Positions 1-7,067 of a stretch of DNA of 13,316 nucleotides are shown piece after piece (position 1 is the first letter of the stretch; each line of letters starts with the position of its first letter). The notes beneath the pieces are model-generated. The model made no database searches and was not told where the DNA came from. It saw only the letters and a program-made list of their open reading frames with translations. A program made the position numbers and the translations under genes. Source of the DNA: Methanobacteriota archaeon (GTDB lineage Archaea > Thermoplasmatota > Poseidoniia > Poseidoniales > Poseidoniaceae); contig JAPOHM010000017.1 in the NCBI GenBank assembly GCA_029979405.1, positions 1 through 13,316 of the forward strand, read 5' to 3'.

Positions 1-163
1 AAAATTCTAGAGCAAAAACTACGAGCAGAAGTCCGCCAATATTTGAGACCCAAACCAGAGTTTTGAATGTTGATAATGATACACCTGTTGTCTTTGCACC
101 TCTTATAGGGCCAAACTCTCCACCAAATCTTTGTGCTCCTTCATGTTCTGGTTGTTTACTCAT
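1..163 (-). CDS. N-terminal part of an unrecognised membrane protein (runs off the left edge)
   Basis: The first 54 codons of a gene read leftward, starting at ATG 163, four bases after the ferredoxin stop (TGA-TAAT-ATG). An AGGTGAT ribosome-binding site lies just upstream, inside the end of the ferredoxin gene, and supports this start. The visible protein begins with a hydrophilic stretch rich in Gly, Glu and Gln (about residues 1-35), followed by a hydrophobic segment (VWVSNIGGLLLVVFALEF) that looks like a first transmembrane helix. I do not recognise the family. Its tight coupling to the ferredoxin suggests that the two are made together, perhaps as parts of a membrane-bound redox step, but that is inference. 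The C-terminal part is not in the window. Confidence 0.6.
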   Translation of the reverse strand, partial: MSKQPEHEGAQRFGGEFGPIRGAKTTGVSLSTFKTLVWVSNIGGLLLVVFALEF

Positions 164-167
164 ATTA

Positions 168-500
168 TCACCTATCAATCATTGTTATCGCATCAGTAGG
201 ACATGCAAGCACGCACAACCTACACCCGGTGCATGCATCTCGAATAATTCTTGCTTTTCGATTACTTGGAACGTTTATCAGTGGTGAAGCTACATCTTTG
301 TGGTACAATTCAATAGCATCATCATCACAAACAATGGTACATTGGTCACAACCAATACACAAATTCTCTGTAACCCAAGCGACGGTTCCCTCTCCTCCTT
401 TTATCTGCGATCTCCTCTCGCCTTTTTGACGAGCAAGAGCGATAGCAATACGCTCGGCTTCCGCAGCCCTACGCTTTGCTAAGTCATCAGGTGAGGTCAT
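168..500 (-). CDS. Ferredoxin with two [4Fe-4S] clusters
   Basis: A small electron carrier of 110 residues. Two complete cluster-binding motifs are visible: Cys48-x2-Cys-x2-Cys-x3-Cys58 (CIGCDQCTIVC) and Cys90-x2-Cys-x2-Cys-x3-Cys100 (CTGCRLCVLACP). The usual proline after the fourth cysteine is present in the second motif but is Asp in the first. The first 40 residues are a charged, Ala/Arg-rich helix-like extension that minimal bacterial-type ferredoxins lack; it may serve for docking. About 30 residues separate the two motifs, more than in the shortest two-cluster ferredoxins. The start ATG overlaps the stop of the upstream membrane-protein gene as ATGA, with GAGGTGA just ahead of it, so translation is probably coupled. 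The partner enzyme is unknown; the neighbouring membrane proteins and the GshA/AsnB genes are the obvious candidates. Confidence 0.9.
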   Translation of the reverse strand: MTSPDDLAKRRAAEAERIAIALARQKGERRSQIKGGEGTVAWVTENLCIGCDQCTIVCDDDAIELYHKDVASPLINVPSNRKARIIRDACTGCRLCVLACPTDAITMIDR

Positions 501-1144
501 ATATTCACCTCTATTCTATTTGAGTTTTCAAATTTATCCACAGATAGATTAACCAATAAATCTCCAAGACAGTAAAACGCACCTACCAGTAAGGGAGGGT
601 TCCAAGCAGTCAAACCCGTCCACGGAACCTCATCGGCCCATGTCCAATTTTCGAGATAAGTCCCCCATAATTCCATCAATAATGCTAACCAAGCCATTGT
701 TACATACAACGATGGTTGCGGTCCAAATTTTGTAAATAGCAATACAAGGACCAATAATATCACACCAGAAGTATCTGTTCCGACATATACCCCATAGATT
801 ACCAAAGGGATGAATGGAACAAGAATATACAATGCAATTGATGGATTAATATATTCAGCAATCCGCTTTCCTGAATCAAATAAAAACCAGTGTCCTACAG
901 GAACAAATAACGGCATTAGATCTCGTTGATATTCATATATTAGCCAAACCTCGCTGAAAAATAGTTCCATGGGTGTAGCAAGAGCGATAACCGTAATCAT
1001 CTCAATTCTTTCTCGCCTCTCAGCCCTGTGATAAAGGATGAGAAATAACCCAATACACCAAATATTTACTGGCCATTCCCCATAATTGGCTGAAACATAT
1101 AGCCCAGCAAGTATAGTAATTGCGTAGACAATTAATCTATTCAA
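497..1144 (-). CDS. Polytopic integral membrane protein, unrecognised family
   Basis: This protein of 215 residues has about six or seven hydrophobic segments: roughly residues 4-20, 27-41, 49-70, 101-122, 127-150, 150-165 and 182-200. Loops between them carry conserved-looking polar motifs, for example MELFFSEVW, FVPVGHW and a Trp/Pro-rich stretch near residues 160-185 (ELWGTYLENW, then WNPPLL). A buried Glu and His among aromatic residues would suit an enzyme or carrier, but I cannot name the family. The start appears to be TTG at 1142-1144, preceded by GTGAGGTAGT, a good ribosome-binding site, 20 nt after the GshA-like gene. The next ATG (about residue 49) would cut off the first two membrane segments. 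The gene overlaps the ferredoxin by ATGA. Confidence 0.75.
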   Translation of the reverse strand: MNRLIVYAITILAGLYVSANYGEWPVNIWCIGLFLILYHRAERRERIEMITVIALATPMELFFSEVWLIYEYQRDLMPLFVPVGHWFLFDSGKRIAEYINPSIALYILVPFIPLVIYGVYVGTDTSGVILLVLVLLFTKFGPQPSLYVTMAWLALLMELWGTYLENWTWADEVPWTGLTAWNPPLLVGAFYCLGDLLVNLSVDKFENSNRIEVNI

Positions 1145-1164
1145 AGTACTACCTCACTTAGAAA

Positions 1165-2373
1165 TTATTCATTGAAATTGTCAAACTGTGCTTTGGATTC
1201 AGCGCCCATAGCAAGCATCGATAATTCTGAAACTAATGCGTGCCAAGTCCTCGCATGCTCACCGAATGAATCCCCAACTTCGCTATATGAACTAAAAACT
1301 GCTGAAGGAGAATTCAAATTTTCCATTTCTCCCTTCTTTGGATTAATTCTGTAAAACCAAGAAGCAGCTTCTCCATCAACGAGGTAAACAACCGGTTCGA
1401 CAGTAGCTCCTTCAGTTGTTTTCATTGTCGTTGGCACTCCTTCTTGAATCAGGAAGTTTTCAACATCCACTCCTCCTTTTGAATACATTAATTTCTTGAA
1501 TTTGCGATTTGACAAATTTAACAATTGGTCACCGCTAGTCACAGCCATTATACCTAAACCATAGGTTCCTCTATCGTTTTTGATGAAAGCAACAGGTTGA
1601 CGGTCTATTCCCAGTGATTCATATTTAGCCGCAATTCTTGCCAAGAATTCATCCACTTCACTGGCTAACATTCTGCGACAAGTTTCCTTTTCCAAACACT
1701 TATCTTCACTTACAAACCAATCAGCCAATAGATGCCATGAATCGATTCCAATTATCTTTGATATTTCTTCGACATATCCTTTCAAATGTTGGTAGTGTTC
1801 AGATTTGCGCCTCCTTTGCCACCCCATGTGAGGCGGAGGAGAGACATTTCTAGCACTCAATCCATCTACCATGCCCTCAGTAAGGTCATTGTTTAGCATA
1901 ACAAGGTCTGGTTTTGATCCATTTACATGGATTTCATCATCTATTATTGACACCGCATCGAGCATCAAAGGACTTGAAATTCCATCAAGAGAACCATGCC
2001 CCTCCAAATCAGGAGAGCCTACTGTACAACGAAATCCTGCTTTTTCAACAAGCCTCTTTATTGTCGCTACATTCTCAACATAGCCCGCGTTACGTGTATG
2101 CGATTCAGGATATAGGTGAACCCATGCACAACCTGGATGCTTTCTAATTATGTGCTCTTTGAGAAGTTGCGAGAGAACTTCTTCATCTCCTTCTGAAATA
2201 TTATTGAAACCTGCTGGAAAGTGATTAGCATCGACTACAGCGACTTTCCAGCCACAATCTCTTATGTCTACACTTCCGTAAATTGGAATTGGAACTTCTG
2301 CTCGCTTTTTATTCATCCATTCAGTAATTTCATCTCGCTTATCCTCAAGCGATTTTGTAAGGTCATGTAGCAC
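1165..2373 (-). CDS. gshA: Glutamate-cysteine ligase, GshA family of the Thiobacillus ferrooxidans/proteobacterial type
   Basis: Family members join glutamate to cysteine with ATP to give gamma-glutamylcysteine, the first step to glutathione-like thiols. The 402-residue product carries the family's blocks in order: SVDIRDCGWK and VDANHFPAGFNN (34-58), YPESHTRN (88-95), LNNDLTEG (160-167), GWQRRRKSEHY (184-194), KNDRGTYGLGIM (265-276), QEGVPT (310-315), EPVVYLVDG (326-334), FYRIN (340-344) and ENLNSP (351-356). I recognise these from memory of the family and have run no search. The frame is open up to 2478, but that part overlaps the end of asnB. GTG at 2371-2373, 5 nt after the asnB stop with AAGTGAT upstream, is the likely start and gives a length usual for the family. 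No glutathione synthetase is in the window, so the product may stay gamma-glutamylcysteine or be modified by a neighbour. The substrate is inferred. Confidence 0.82.
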   Translation of the reverse strand: MLHDLTKSLEDKRDEITEWMNKKRAEVPIPIYGSVDIRDCGWKVAVVDANHFPAGFNNISEGDEEVLSQLLKEHIIRKHPGCAWVHLYPESHTRNAGYVENVATIKRLVEKAGFRCTVGSPDLEGHGSLDGISSPLMLDAVSIIDDEIHVNGSKPDLVMLNNDLTEGMVDGLSARNVSPPPHMGWQRRRKSEHYQHLKGYVEEISKIIGIDSWHLLADWFVSEDKCLEKETCRRMLASEVDEFLARIAAKYESLGIDRQPVAFIKNDRGTYGLGIMAVTSGDQLLNLSNRKFKKLMYSKGGVDVENFLIQEGVPTTMKTTEGATVEPVVYLVDGEAASWFYRINPKKGEMENLNSPSAVFSSYSEVGDSFGEHARTWHALVSELSMLAMGAESKAQFDNFNE

Positions 2374-2378
2374 AGAAA

Positions 2379-4091
2379 TTACATCACTTCCTCGATTAAT
2401 GATTTTGCATCTCCGCTCTTTTTCGATTTTCCTCCGTCGATGATGTGCATCGATTCGAAAAGAGCCATACCGATACAAATCTCTGGCTGTTTAATTAACT
2501 CTCGTTCTAAATCAGGATAACGTTTTGCGTATTCCGGTACGAGTGGATTTAGTTCACTTATTACCTTGTCAATCAATTTTGGCGAGGTTGCTCTGCCCGC
2601 AGGTAGTTTTGGCCGATTTACTATTTCAGCAGGAAGGTCGGTTAAACTTGCAGCTTTTCTCAATGCCGCCTTTTCATCGATTCCTTTTGTGTATCTCCAT
2701 TTCATCGGAAGACGGTTCGATTCCTTTCTGTGTCGACTACCTAAAAATGGCACTCTGACTTCCAGCCCATGCGCCATCGAGTGTCTATCAACTAACCTTA
2801 ATTGGAAATTAGTTAACTGGCCGTGGTCAAGTTCGAACTGCAAAAAATCCTGTAGAGAATTTGTGTGAAATTCTGGTGTTAAGTCATCACTCCACCAGTT
2901 TTCATCCTTTAGATTGTTCAAATTGAAGTTCATGTTGTCCAATCTATTCCTGACTAATTTGCTATGCGCTTCAAGGTCTCTATATCTTGGATATCCAGCG
3001 TGTAGTTCATCAGCACCCTGGCCACAAAGACCCACTGAAACAGATTGTGACATTTTTTCAAATAGGGGTTGGAAAAATAGCACCGTTACATCAAAATCTT
3101 CTCCATGCCATGATAAATCAGGAAGCCTGTTATTGAATGAATCTTCATCTAAAACATATTGATGATGTTCTAAATCCAAACTTGATGCTACTAATTCCGC
3201 GGCCATCCAATCGGGATTGTCCTCGCTTTCTGCAACTGTCCAACAGGCAGGAACTGGTTGATTTGCTATTTCAGCTGCATCTCTTGCTACAGCACAAACC
3301 AAGCTTGAATCTAAGCCACCTGAAAGCACAATCCCAAGAGGTACGTCTGACATCAAGCGGTCGCTTACACTCAATGTAAAACTTTCAAGCAACCTCTGCG
3401 GGTCATCCCAATTTTCAGCGGGATCTACCTTTTGTTTCTCGAATCGGCATGAGCTGACTAATTTTGGAATTCCATCGATTAACTCCCAAACTTCCACAGT
3501 TCCAGGCCTCACCTGATAGACTCCATTGAACAGAGAAGATGCATCCAGAGGATATTCCCATGCGATTCTTGCTTTAATTGCGTCTAAATCCATTTGAGAA
3601 TGATATTGTTCATGAGAACGCAATGCCTTAACCTCGCTTGCAAATAGTAATGTGCCATTCACTATTGTTCGAAAAAGTGGTTTGATACCCATTGCATCCC
3701 TTGCTAATATCAATTGTCCATCTGACCATAATGCGAAAGCAAACATTCCGTCGAGTTTTGAAATCCATTTTGAATGCTCTTGAGCGGAACTAAGACCATC
3801 GTGAAGAGATAAAATCACTTCACTATCACCGTTAGTTGTGTAGTTGTATTGGCTACTTTTTAGGTCTAAATAATTGTAAATTTCACCGTTTACAACACTA
3901 ACCTTACCCTCGCCAAACAGTGGCTGCGGAGACCCCTCAACATCTACTATCGCTAATCTTGCATGTGCTAAACCACAGTCATCGTCGGCGAAAATTCCGC
4001 TTCCATCAGGACCTCTGTGTTGCATCAAATCGACCATACGAGATAGTACTGATTTGTCGGGATTACCAAGCATACCGCCTATCCCGCACAT
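2379..4091 (-). CDS. asnB: Asparagine synthase-like glutamine-hydrolysing amidotransferase (AsnB)
   Basis: A 570-residue, two-domain enzyme that takes ammonia from glutamine and transfers it to an acyl-adenylate, classically turning aspartate into asparagine at the cost of ATP. The N-terminal class II glutaminase domain is intact: Cys2 becomes the nucleophile after Met removal (MCGIGG), with RGPDGSG (26-32), Arg45 in HARLAIVD, NGEIYN (68-73) and Asp89 in NGDSEV. The synthetase domain has the PP-loop SGGLDSS (257-263) and GLCGQGADELHAGYPRY (354-370). Length and layout suit true AsnB. Its place directly before the GshA-like ligase leaves open that the amide acceptor is something other than aspartate. 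A small membrane protein precedes it, separated by a short inverted repeat. The ATG is preceded only by a weak AGGGAT ribosome-binding site. Confidence 0.9.
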   Translation of the reverse strand: MCGIGGMLGNPDKSVLSRMVDLMQHRGPDGSGIFADDDCGLAHARLAIVDVEGSPQPLFGEGKVSVVNGEIYNYLDLKSSQYNYTTNGDSEVILSLHDGLSSAQEHSKWISKLDGMFAFALWSDGQLILARDAMGIKPLFRTIVNGTLLFASEVKALRSHEQYHSQMDLDAIKARIAWEYPLDASSLFNGVYQVRPGTVEVWELIDGIPKLVSSCRFEKQKVDPAENWDDPQRLLESFTLSVSDRLMSDVPLGIVLSGGLDSSLVCAVARDAAEIANQPVPACWTVAESEDNPDWMAAELVASSLDLEHHQYVLDEDSFNNRLPDLSWHGEDFDVTVLFFQPLFEKMSQSVSVGLCGQGADELHAGYPRYRDLEAHSKLVRNRLDNMNFNLNNLKDENWWSDDLTPEFHTNSLQDFLQFELDHGQLTNFQLRLVDRHSMAHGLEVRVPFLGSRHRKESNRLPMKWRYTKGIDEKAALRKAASLTDLPAEIVNRPKLPAGRATSPKLIDKVISELNPLVPEYAKRYPDLERELIKQPEICIGMALFESMHIIDGGKSKKSGDAKSLIEEVM

Positions 4092-4107
4092 ATTAATCCC
4101 TGAAATT

Positions 4108-4122
4108 ACCTCTTGAAGAGGT
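4108..4122. repeat. Inverted repeat just upstream of asnB
   Basis: ACCTCTT-G-AAGAGGT is a perfect 7-bp inverted repeat around one base, lying 17-31 nt before the asnB start and 12 nt after the stop of the 36-residue ORF. In the minus-strand RNA it can fold as ACCTC-TTCAA-GAGGT and would hide an AGAGGT that resembles a ribosome-binding site. It could be a protein-binding site, a processing site or a translational control element. It lacks the T-rich tract expected of an archaeal terminator. Confidence 0.3.
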
Positions 4123-4133
4123 CTTGCTTTTGC

Positions 4134-4244
4134 TCACCAAAGAGGGTAAACGAAGAATGTGATAATAAGGAAGACAAAAGATAGCAAAAATGTCACCAAA
4201 TATGTACTCTGAGGCGGGGCGTTAGATGTCTCTTCATCACTCAT
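4134..4244 (-). CDS. 36-residue single-span membrane protein
   Basis: A short gene of 36 codons plus stop. The protein starts with an acidic, polar segment (MSDEETSNAPPQS) followed by one strongly hydrophobic helix of about 20 residues (YLVTFLLSFVFLIITFFVYP) and ends with LW. AGGTGA (TCACCT at 4251-4256 on the plus strand) lies 6 nt before the ATG, a strong ribosome-binding site of the type used by the neighbours. With an acidic N-terminus the orientation cannot be fixed by the positive-inside rule. It fills an otherwise empty 205-nt gap between two minus-strand genes. Similar tiny proteins often serve as subunits of membrane complexes; the partner here is unknown. Confidence 0.62.
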   Translation of the reverse strand: MSDEETSNAPPQSTYLVTFLLSFVFLIITFFVYPLW

Positions 4245-4250
4245 AATGTC

Positions 4251-4256
4251 TCACCT
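4251..4256 (-). promoter_or_regulatory. Ribosome-binding site of the 36-residue ORF
   Basis: On the minus strand this reads AGGTGA, complementary to the CACCUCC end of archaeal 16S rRNA, 6 nt before the ATG at 4244. It is the main evidence that the short ORF is translated. Confidence 0.6.
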
Positions 4257-4296
4257 GTTGCAACGCAACGAAACTCGCCATTTCAACATAATGGTT

Positions 4297-4914
4297 TCAC
4301 AACCAAGGTATAACCAATAAAATTGTGAATAATGGAATCAACAACATTGTAGCATTGTCATCAATCCAAGTTAATCTTGGCCATTCAGAAGCCACGCATA
4401 TTGGCGCCATAATAAGCGCAAGAATAATCGGTGTTTCGACGAAATTCCAACAGATTAACCAAATTGCTGCGATAAAAATTGAACCAATGATTGCTACATT
4501 TTTGCTATCTAAATTCTTTCTTCGTAATTCTCCTAGGAACGGATCACCAAGAGATAACGACAGGACTAGTGGCCAAACAAATTCTGGATTGTCTGGTAAG
4601 GCAATGAATGTCAAACCTATTGCTATTCCTCCCCATGCAAGGGCGCTAACCTGCTTTGCTTCGTAGTCTCTTTGGCCGAAAATCGTGAAACCTAATTTGA
4701 GACGAATCATTTCAGCCATGATTAACAAAATGGTTAGACCAGATACTACTTGGGCAGCCTCAAGATTAACAAATTCTGAAATCTTTTCACCGTATTCAAA
4801 GTAAACAAATGGTATGAAAGACATCGATAGATGGAATGACCTTCTGAAGATGTGGCCTTTTACACCCCCTACGGAATGTTCTACTGGGTCAGTAAGTGCA
4901 ACCTGTTCACTCAT
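4297..4914 (-). CDS. Dolichol/phytol/diacylglycerol kinase-like CTP-dependent membrane protein
   Basis: This protein of 205 residues has about six hydrophobic segments. The family (SEC59 dolichol kinase, VTE5 phytol kinase, yeast Dgk1, phosphatidate cytidylyltransferase-like) uses CTP to phosphorylate or activate membrane lipids. The visible signature is the N-terminal GHIFRRSFHLSMSF, matching the family's basic-x-x-His start of helix 1, and SLSLGDPFLGELRRK in the middle, matching the Gly-Asp-x-x-(Ala/Gly)-x4-(Arg/Lys)-(Arg/Lys) nucleotide-binding loop. In archaea such a protein would act on polyprenol or geranylgeraniol-type lipids; the substrate is inferred. The start ATG overlaps the last 8 nt of the MeaB-like gene, so the two are probably translationally coupled although the functions seem unrelated. 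Confidence 0.72.
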   Translation of the reverse strand: MSEQVALTDPVEHSVGGVKGHIFRRSFHLSMSFIPFVYFEYGEKISEFVNLEAAQVVSGLTILLIMAEMIRLKLGFTIFGQRDYEAKQVSALAWGGIAIGLTFIALPDNPEFVWPLVLSLSLGDPFLGELRRKNLDSKNVAIIGSIFIAAIWLICWNFVETPIILALIMAPICVASEWPRLTWIDDNATMLLIPLFTILLVIPWL

Positions 4915-5728
4915 CGAGTTCCCTCAAAGCGTCATGAATTGACAACCCTTCTTGACTGATGCGGTCAAGAATCAACTCAAACTTGGGATTTGTTACTATT
5001 TTACTCTCGTGCGCCATTAATAATTTTTGACGGGCTCTTGCCCTTGCTGATGATGCACGTGATTCCAAATTCAGCATTAGATTTGCAACCTCTTTAACAC
5101 CCTCTCCAGTGATCGCACTTGTTCTAACAATATTTGGTGGGTCTTCAGATAGCATTAATGAAATAGTCAAGTCGTTGAAAACTTTCTCTGAACCATCTAA
5201 ATCTGATTTATTCACTATTATTAAATCAGCCAATTCCAATAATCCAGCCTTTTCAGCTTGGATACTATCGCCTCTGGCTGGACCTTCCACAACGATAATT
5301 CTCTCAGCAACAGCAGCGCACCTCATTTCAGATTGCCCAGCACCTACGGTTTCTATTATGACTAAATCAAAGCCATTCGCGAGTAGATGCGATGCCAAAT
5401 CCTGCACAATTAATGGAATCGAACCACCGGAGGATCTTGTCGCAATACTTCGTATGTAAATCGATTCAGCTCGCTCATTGTCATCGAGAACATTGAACCG
5501 GATTCTGTCACCTAAGAGCGCGCCTCCACTTACTGGGGACGTGGGGTCAACGGCAAGAACTGCAATTTTCATTTTTGGAGTTAATTCAAATAAAATTTTG
5601 TCAATTAGACATGATTTTCCAATTCCAGGTGGCCCCGTGATAGCAATAATTGGACCTTCCCCCTCCTGTCCGTCAGTGTCGCCATTTTCTATAGAAGACA
5701 ACTCCCGAGAGAGTTTTATCCTATCCAA
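4907..5728 (-). CDS. meaB: MeaB/ArgK-type GTPase, chaperone of methylmalonyl-CoA mutase
   Basis: A G3E-family GTPase that gates loading of adenosylcobalamin into methylmalonyl-CoA mutase and protects the mutase from inactivation. The product of 273 residues shows Walker A GPPGIGKS (32-39), the family block VDPTSPVSGGALLGDRIR (60-77), IRSIATRSSGGS (92-103), the switch motif ETVGAGQSE (126-134) and the base-recognition motif NKSD (173-176). It is shorter than typical MeaB (about 310-340 residues), mainly because the N-terminal helical arm is reduced to about 25 residues and the C-terminus is short. The start appears to be TTG at 5726-5728, directly after the TGA of the mutase subunit and in the same reading frame, with GGGGTG a few bases upstream. 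The pairing with the mutase subunit confirms the role. Confidence 0.88.
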   Translation of the reverse strand: MDRIKLSRELSSIENGDTDGQEGEGPIIAITGPPGIGKSCLIDKILFELTPKMKIAVLAVDPTSPVSGGALLGDRIRFNVLDDNERAESIYIRSIATRSSGGSIPLIVQDLASHLLANGFDLVIIETVGAGQSEMRCAAVAERIIVVEGPARGDSIQAEKAGLLELADLIIVNKSDLDGSEKVFNDLTISLMLSEDPPNIVRTSAITGEGVKEVANLMLNLESRASSARARARQKLLMAHESKIVTNPKFELILDRISQEGLSIHDALRELDE

Positions 5729-6166
5729 TCAAACACCCCAGCGCCAATCATCTTCAGATCCAACACCGCAGTTTCTATCTGAGGCTTCATCAACAAATTG
5801 TAGTATTTCTGCTGAAGTTGTGCCCGGGCCAAAAATGGCTCTAACTCCCGCACTGAATAACTCGTCCCTGTCATCCTCCGGAATTATTCCACCCCCAAAG
5901 ACAACAACGTCGTTTAATCCCGCTTCCCTGAGGAGTTCACAAATTCTTGGGAAAAGGTGGCTATGTGCACCAGACAAAGAGGATAGGCCAACAAACCTTG
6001 CATCTTCATCGATAATTGTCCTAACAATTTGACTCGGTGTTCGGCGCAATCCAGTGTAAATCACTTCATGTCCGCCATCACGCAAAGCCCTTGCGACGAC
6101 TTTTGCGCCTCTATCGTGACCATCGAGACCTGGTTTCGCTATTACGATACGCTGTCGGCCTCCCAT
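5729..6166 (-). CDS. mcmA2: Cobalamin-binding (small/C-terminal) subunit of methylmalonyl-CoA mutase
   Basis: This is the B12-binding domain that, with a separate catalytic subunit, isomerises methylmalonyl-CoA to succinyl-CoA. The product of 145 residues is a stand-alone Rossmann-like domain with the hallmark Asp-x-His-x-x-Gly (DGHDRG, 15-20; His17 is the lower axial cobalt ligand), followed by [11 protein letters not shown] (60-70), FGGGIIP (90-96) and FGPGT (112-116). In bacteria this domain is usually fused to the large subunit; many archaea encode it separately. The large subunit is not in the window. The ATG at 6164-6166 has no clear ribosome-binding site, so the message may be leaderless or weakly initiated. 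It is the first gene of the leftward cluster, facing the carboxylase genes. Its frame continues into meaB after a single TGA. Confidence 0.93.
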   Translation of the reverse strand: MGGRQRIVIAKPGLDGHDRGAKVVARALRDGGHEVIYTGLRRTPSQIVRTIIDEDARFVGLSSLSGAHSHLFPRICELLREAGLNDVVVFGGGIIPEDDRDELFSAGVRAIFGPGTTSAEILQFVDEASDRNCGVGSEDDWRWGV

Positions 6167-6266
6167 AGTTGGTGGTGTGTAGGGAGGTGTATGAAGGGCT
6201 TACGGTAGTTAAATCGCACACAACCAATAAGAGCGTCCTTCTGTAGTATTCCATTTGGCGAATAGT
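6167..6266. promoter_or_regulatory. Divergent promoter region between the mutase and carboxylase genes
   Basis: About 100 nt separate two divergent operons of the same pathway, so shared control is likely. A TTAAAT element at 6209-6214 could act as a TATA-like box on the plus strand, and its complement could serve the minus strand, about 45 nt from the mutase ATG. Neither start has a good ribosome-binding site. The exact boxes are uncertain. Confidence 0.4.
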
Positions 6267-7052
6267 ATGATGGGCACTGAGGACAGGTTGAAAGACCTAC
6301 GTGCAAGAAAAGCAAGAGGTGAGGCTGGCGGTGGTCAGGCAAGAATCGATGCACAACATAATCGTGGCAAAATGACTGCAAGAGAACGCCTAGAGATGCT
6401 ATTAGATGACGGTTCGTTTCAAGAGATTGATGCATTAGTTGAGCACAGATGCAGAGATTTTGACATGGACAAAAATGTGATTCCAGGAGATGGTGTAGTT
6501 ACCGGCCACGGATTGATTAACGGGAGAGAAGTTTTTGCATTCGCTCAAGACTTTACTGTTTATGGCGGAAGCTTAGGAGAAATGCACGGCTTGAAAATAT
6601 GCAAAGTTCTCGATATGGCCCTGAAAACTGGACGTCCCGTAATAGGCCTGAACGATAGTGGTGGCGCCAGAATTCAGGAAGGTGTGGCCAGTTTAGGGTC
6701 ATATGCTGAAATATTTTTCAGAAATGTGAGAGCAAGCGGTGTCGTACCACAAATTAGCGTTATCATGGGCCCGTGTGCAGGAGGTGCTGTTTATTCCCCT
6801 GCAATAACCGATTTCGTAATCATGGTCGATAAGACGGCTCACATGTTTATCACCGGCCCCGAAGTAATCAAGACCGTTACCAATGAAGAAGTGTCGTTTG
6901 AGGACCTTGGTGGGGCATCTACCCACGGAAGCAAATCAGGAGTGTCTCACTTTACAGCTACAGATGATGGAGAGGCAATAGACCTTGCAAGAGATCTGGT
7001 TGATTTACTACCCGCAAACAATATGGAAAAACCTCCTGCCAAAAAATCATGA
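6267..7052 (+). CDS. pccB: Propionyl/acyl-CoA carboxylase carboxyltransferase, N-terminal half (ends at an internal TGA)
   Basis: The first domain of the carboxyltransferase beta chain, which moves CO2 from biotin to propionyl- or acetyl-CoA. This half (261 residues from ATG 6267; the frame also offers ATG 6270 and TTG 6255) begins with the usual [11 protein letters not shown] helix, then [37 protein letters not shown] with the oxyanion-hole glycines, and [11 protein letters not shown]. It ends at KKS-TGA in the linker between the two domains. A normal PccB is one chain of about 510-520 residues; here the homology continues in the same frame directly after the TGA. Either the gene carries a nonsense mutation or sequence error, or the two domains are made as separate chains, as AccD and AccA are in bacteria. 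Both halves look intact otherwise. Confidence 0.9.
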   Translation: MMGTEDRLKDLRARKARGEAGGGQARIDAQHNRGKMTARERLEMLLDDGSFQEIDALVEHRCRDFDMDKNVIPGDGVVTGHGLINGREVFAFAQDFTVYGGSLGEMHGLKICKVLDMALKTGRPVIGLNDSGGARIQEGVASLGSYAEIFFRNVRASGVVPQISVIMGPCAGGAVYSPAITDFVIMVDKTAHMFITGPEVIKTVTNEEVSFEDLGGASTHGSKSGVSHFTATDDGEAIDLARDLVDLLPANNMEKPPAKKS

Positions 7053-7067
7053 GACTCTAGTGACAGG

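Noticed and set aside
2374..2478. N-terminal extension of the GshA-like protein up to 2478
   Set aside because: It would overlap asnB by 100 nt, the extra residues are Arg/Lys-rich and unlike the family, and a GTG start 5 nt after the asnB stop gives the expected length.
5478..6032. Long open frame (184 codons) on the plus strand opposite meaB and the mutase subunit
   Set aside because: It is antisense to two genes with clear family motifs, its product is rich in Ser/Pro without recognisable domains, and it has no ribosome-binding site. It is a by-product of the codon bias of the real genes.
6182..6208. GGGAGGTGT followed by ATG AAG GGC TTA CGG TAG, a possible five-codon leader peptide before pccB
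   Set aside because: The ribosome-binding site is only 1-2 nt from the ATG, too close to work, and the peptide has no attenuator-like composition or following hairpin pair.
7050..7052. Reassignment of UGA to a sense codon in this genome
   Set aside because: Many genes here (ferredoxin, meaB, gdhA, the biotin carrier) end normally at TGA, so a global code change is excluded; only local readthrough remains possible.
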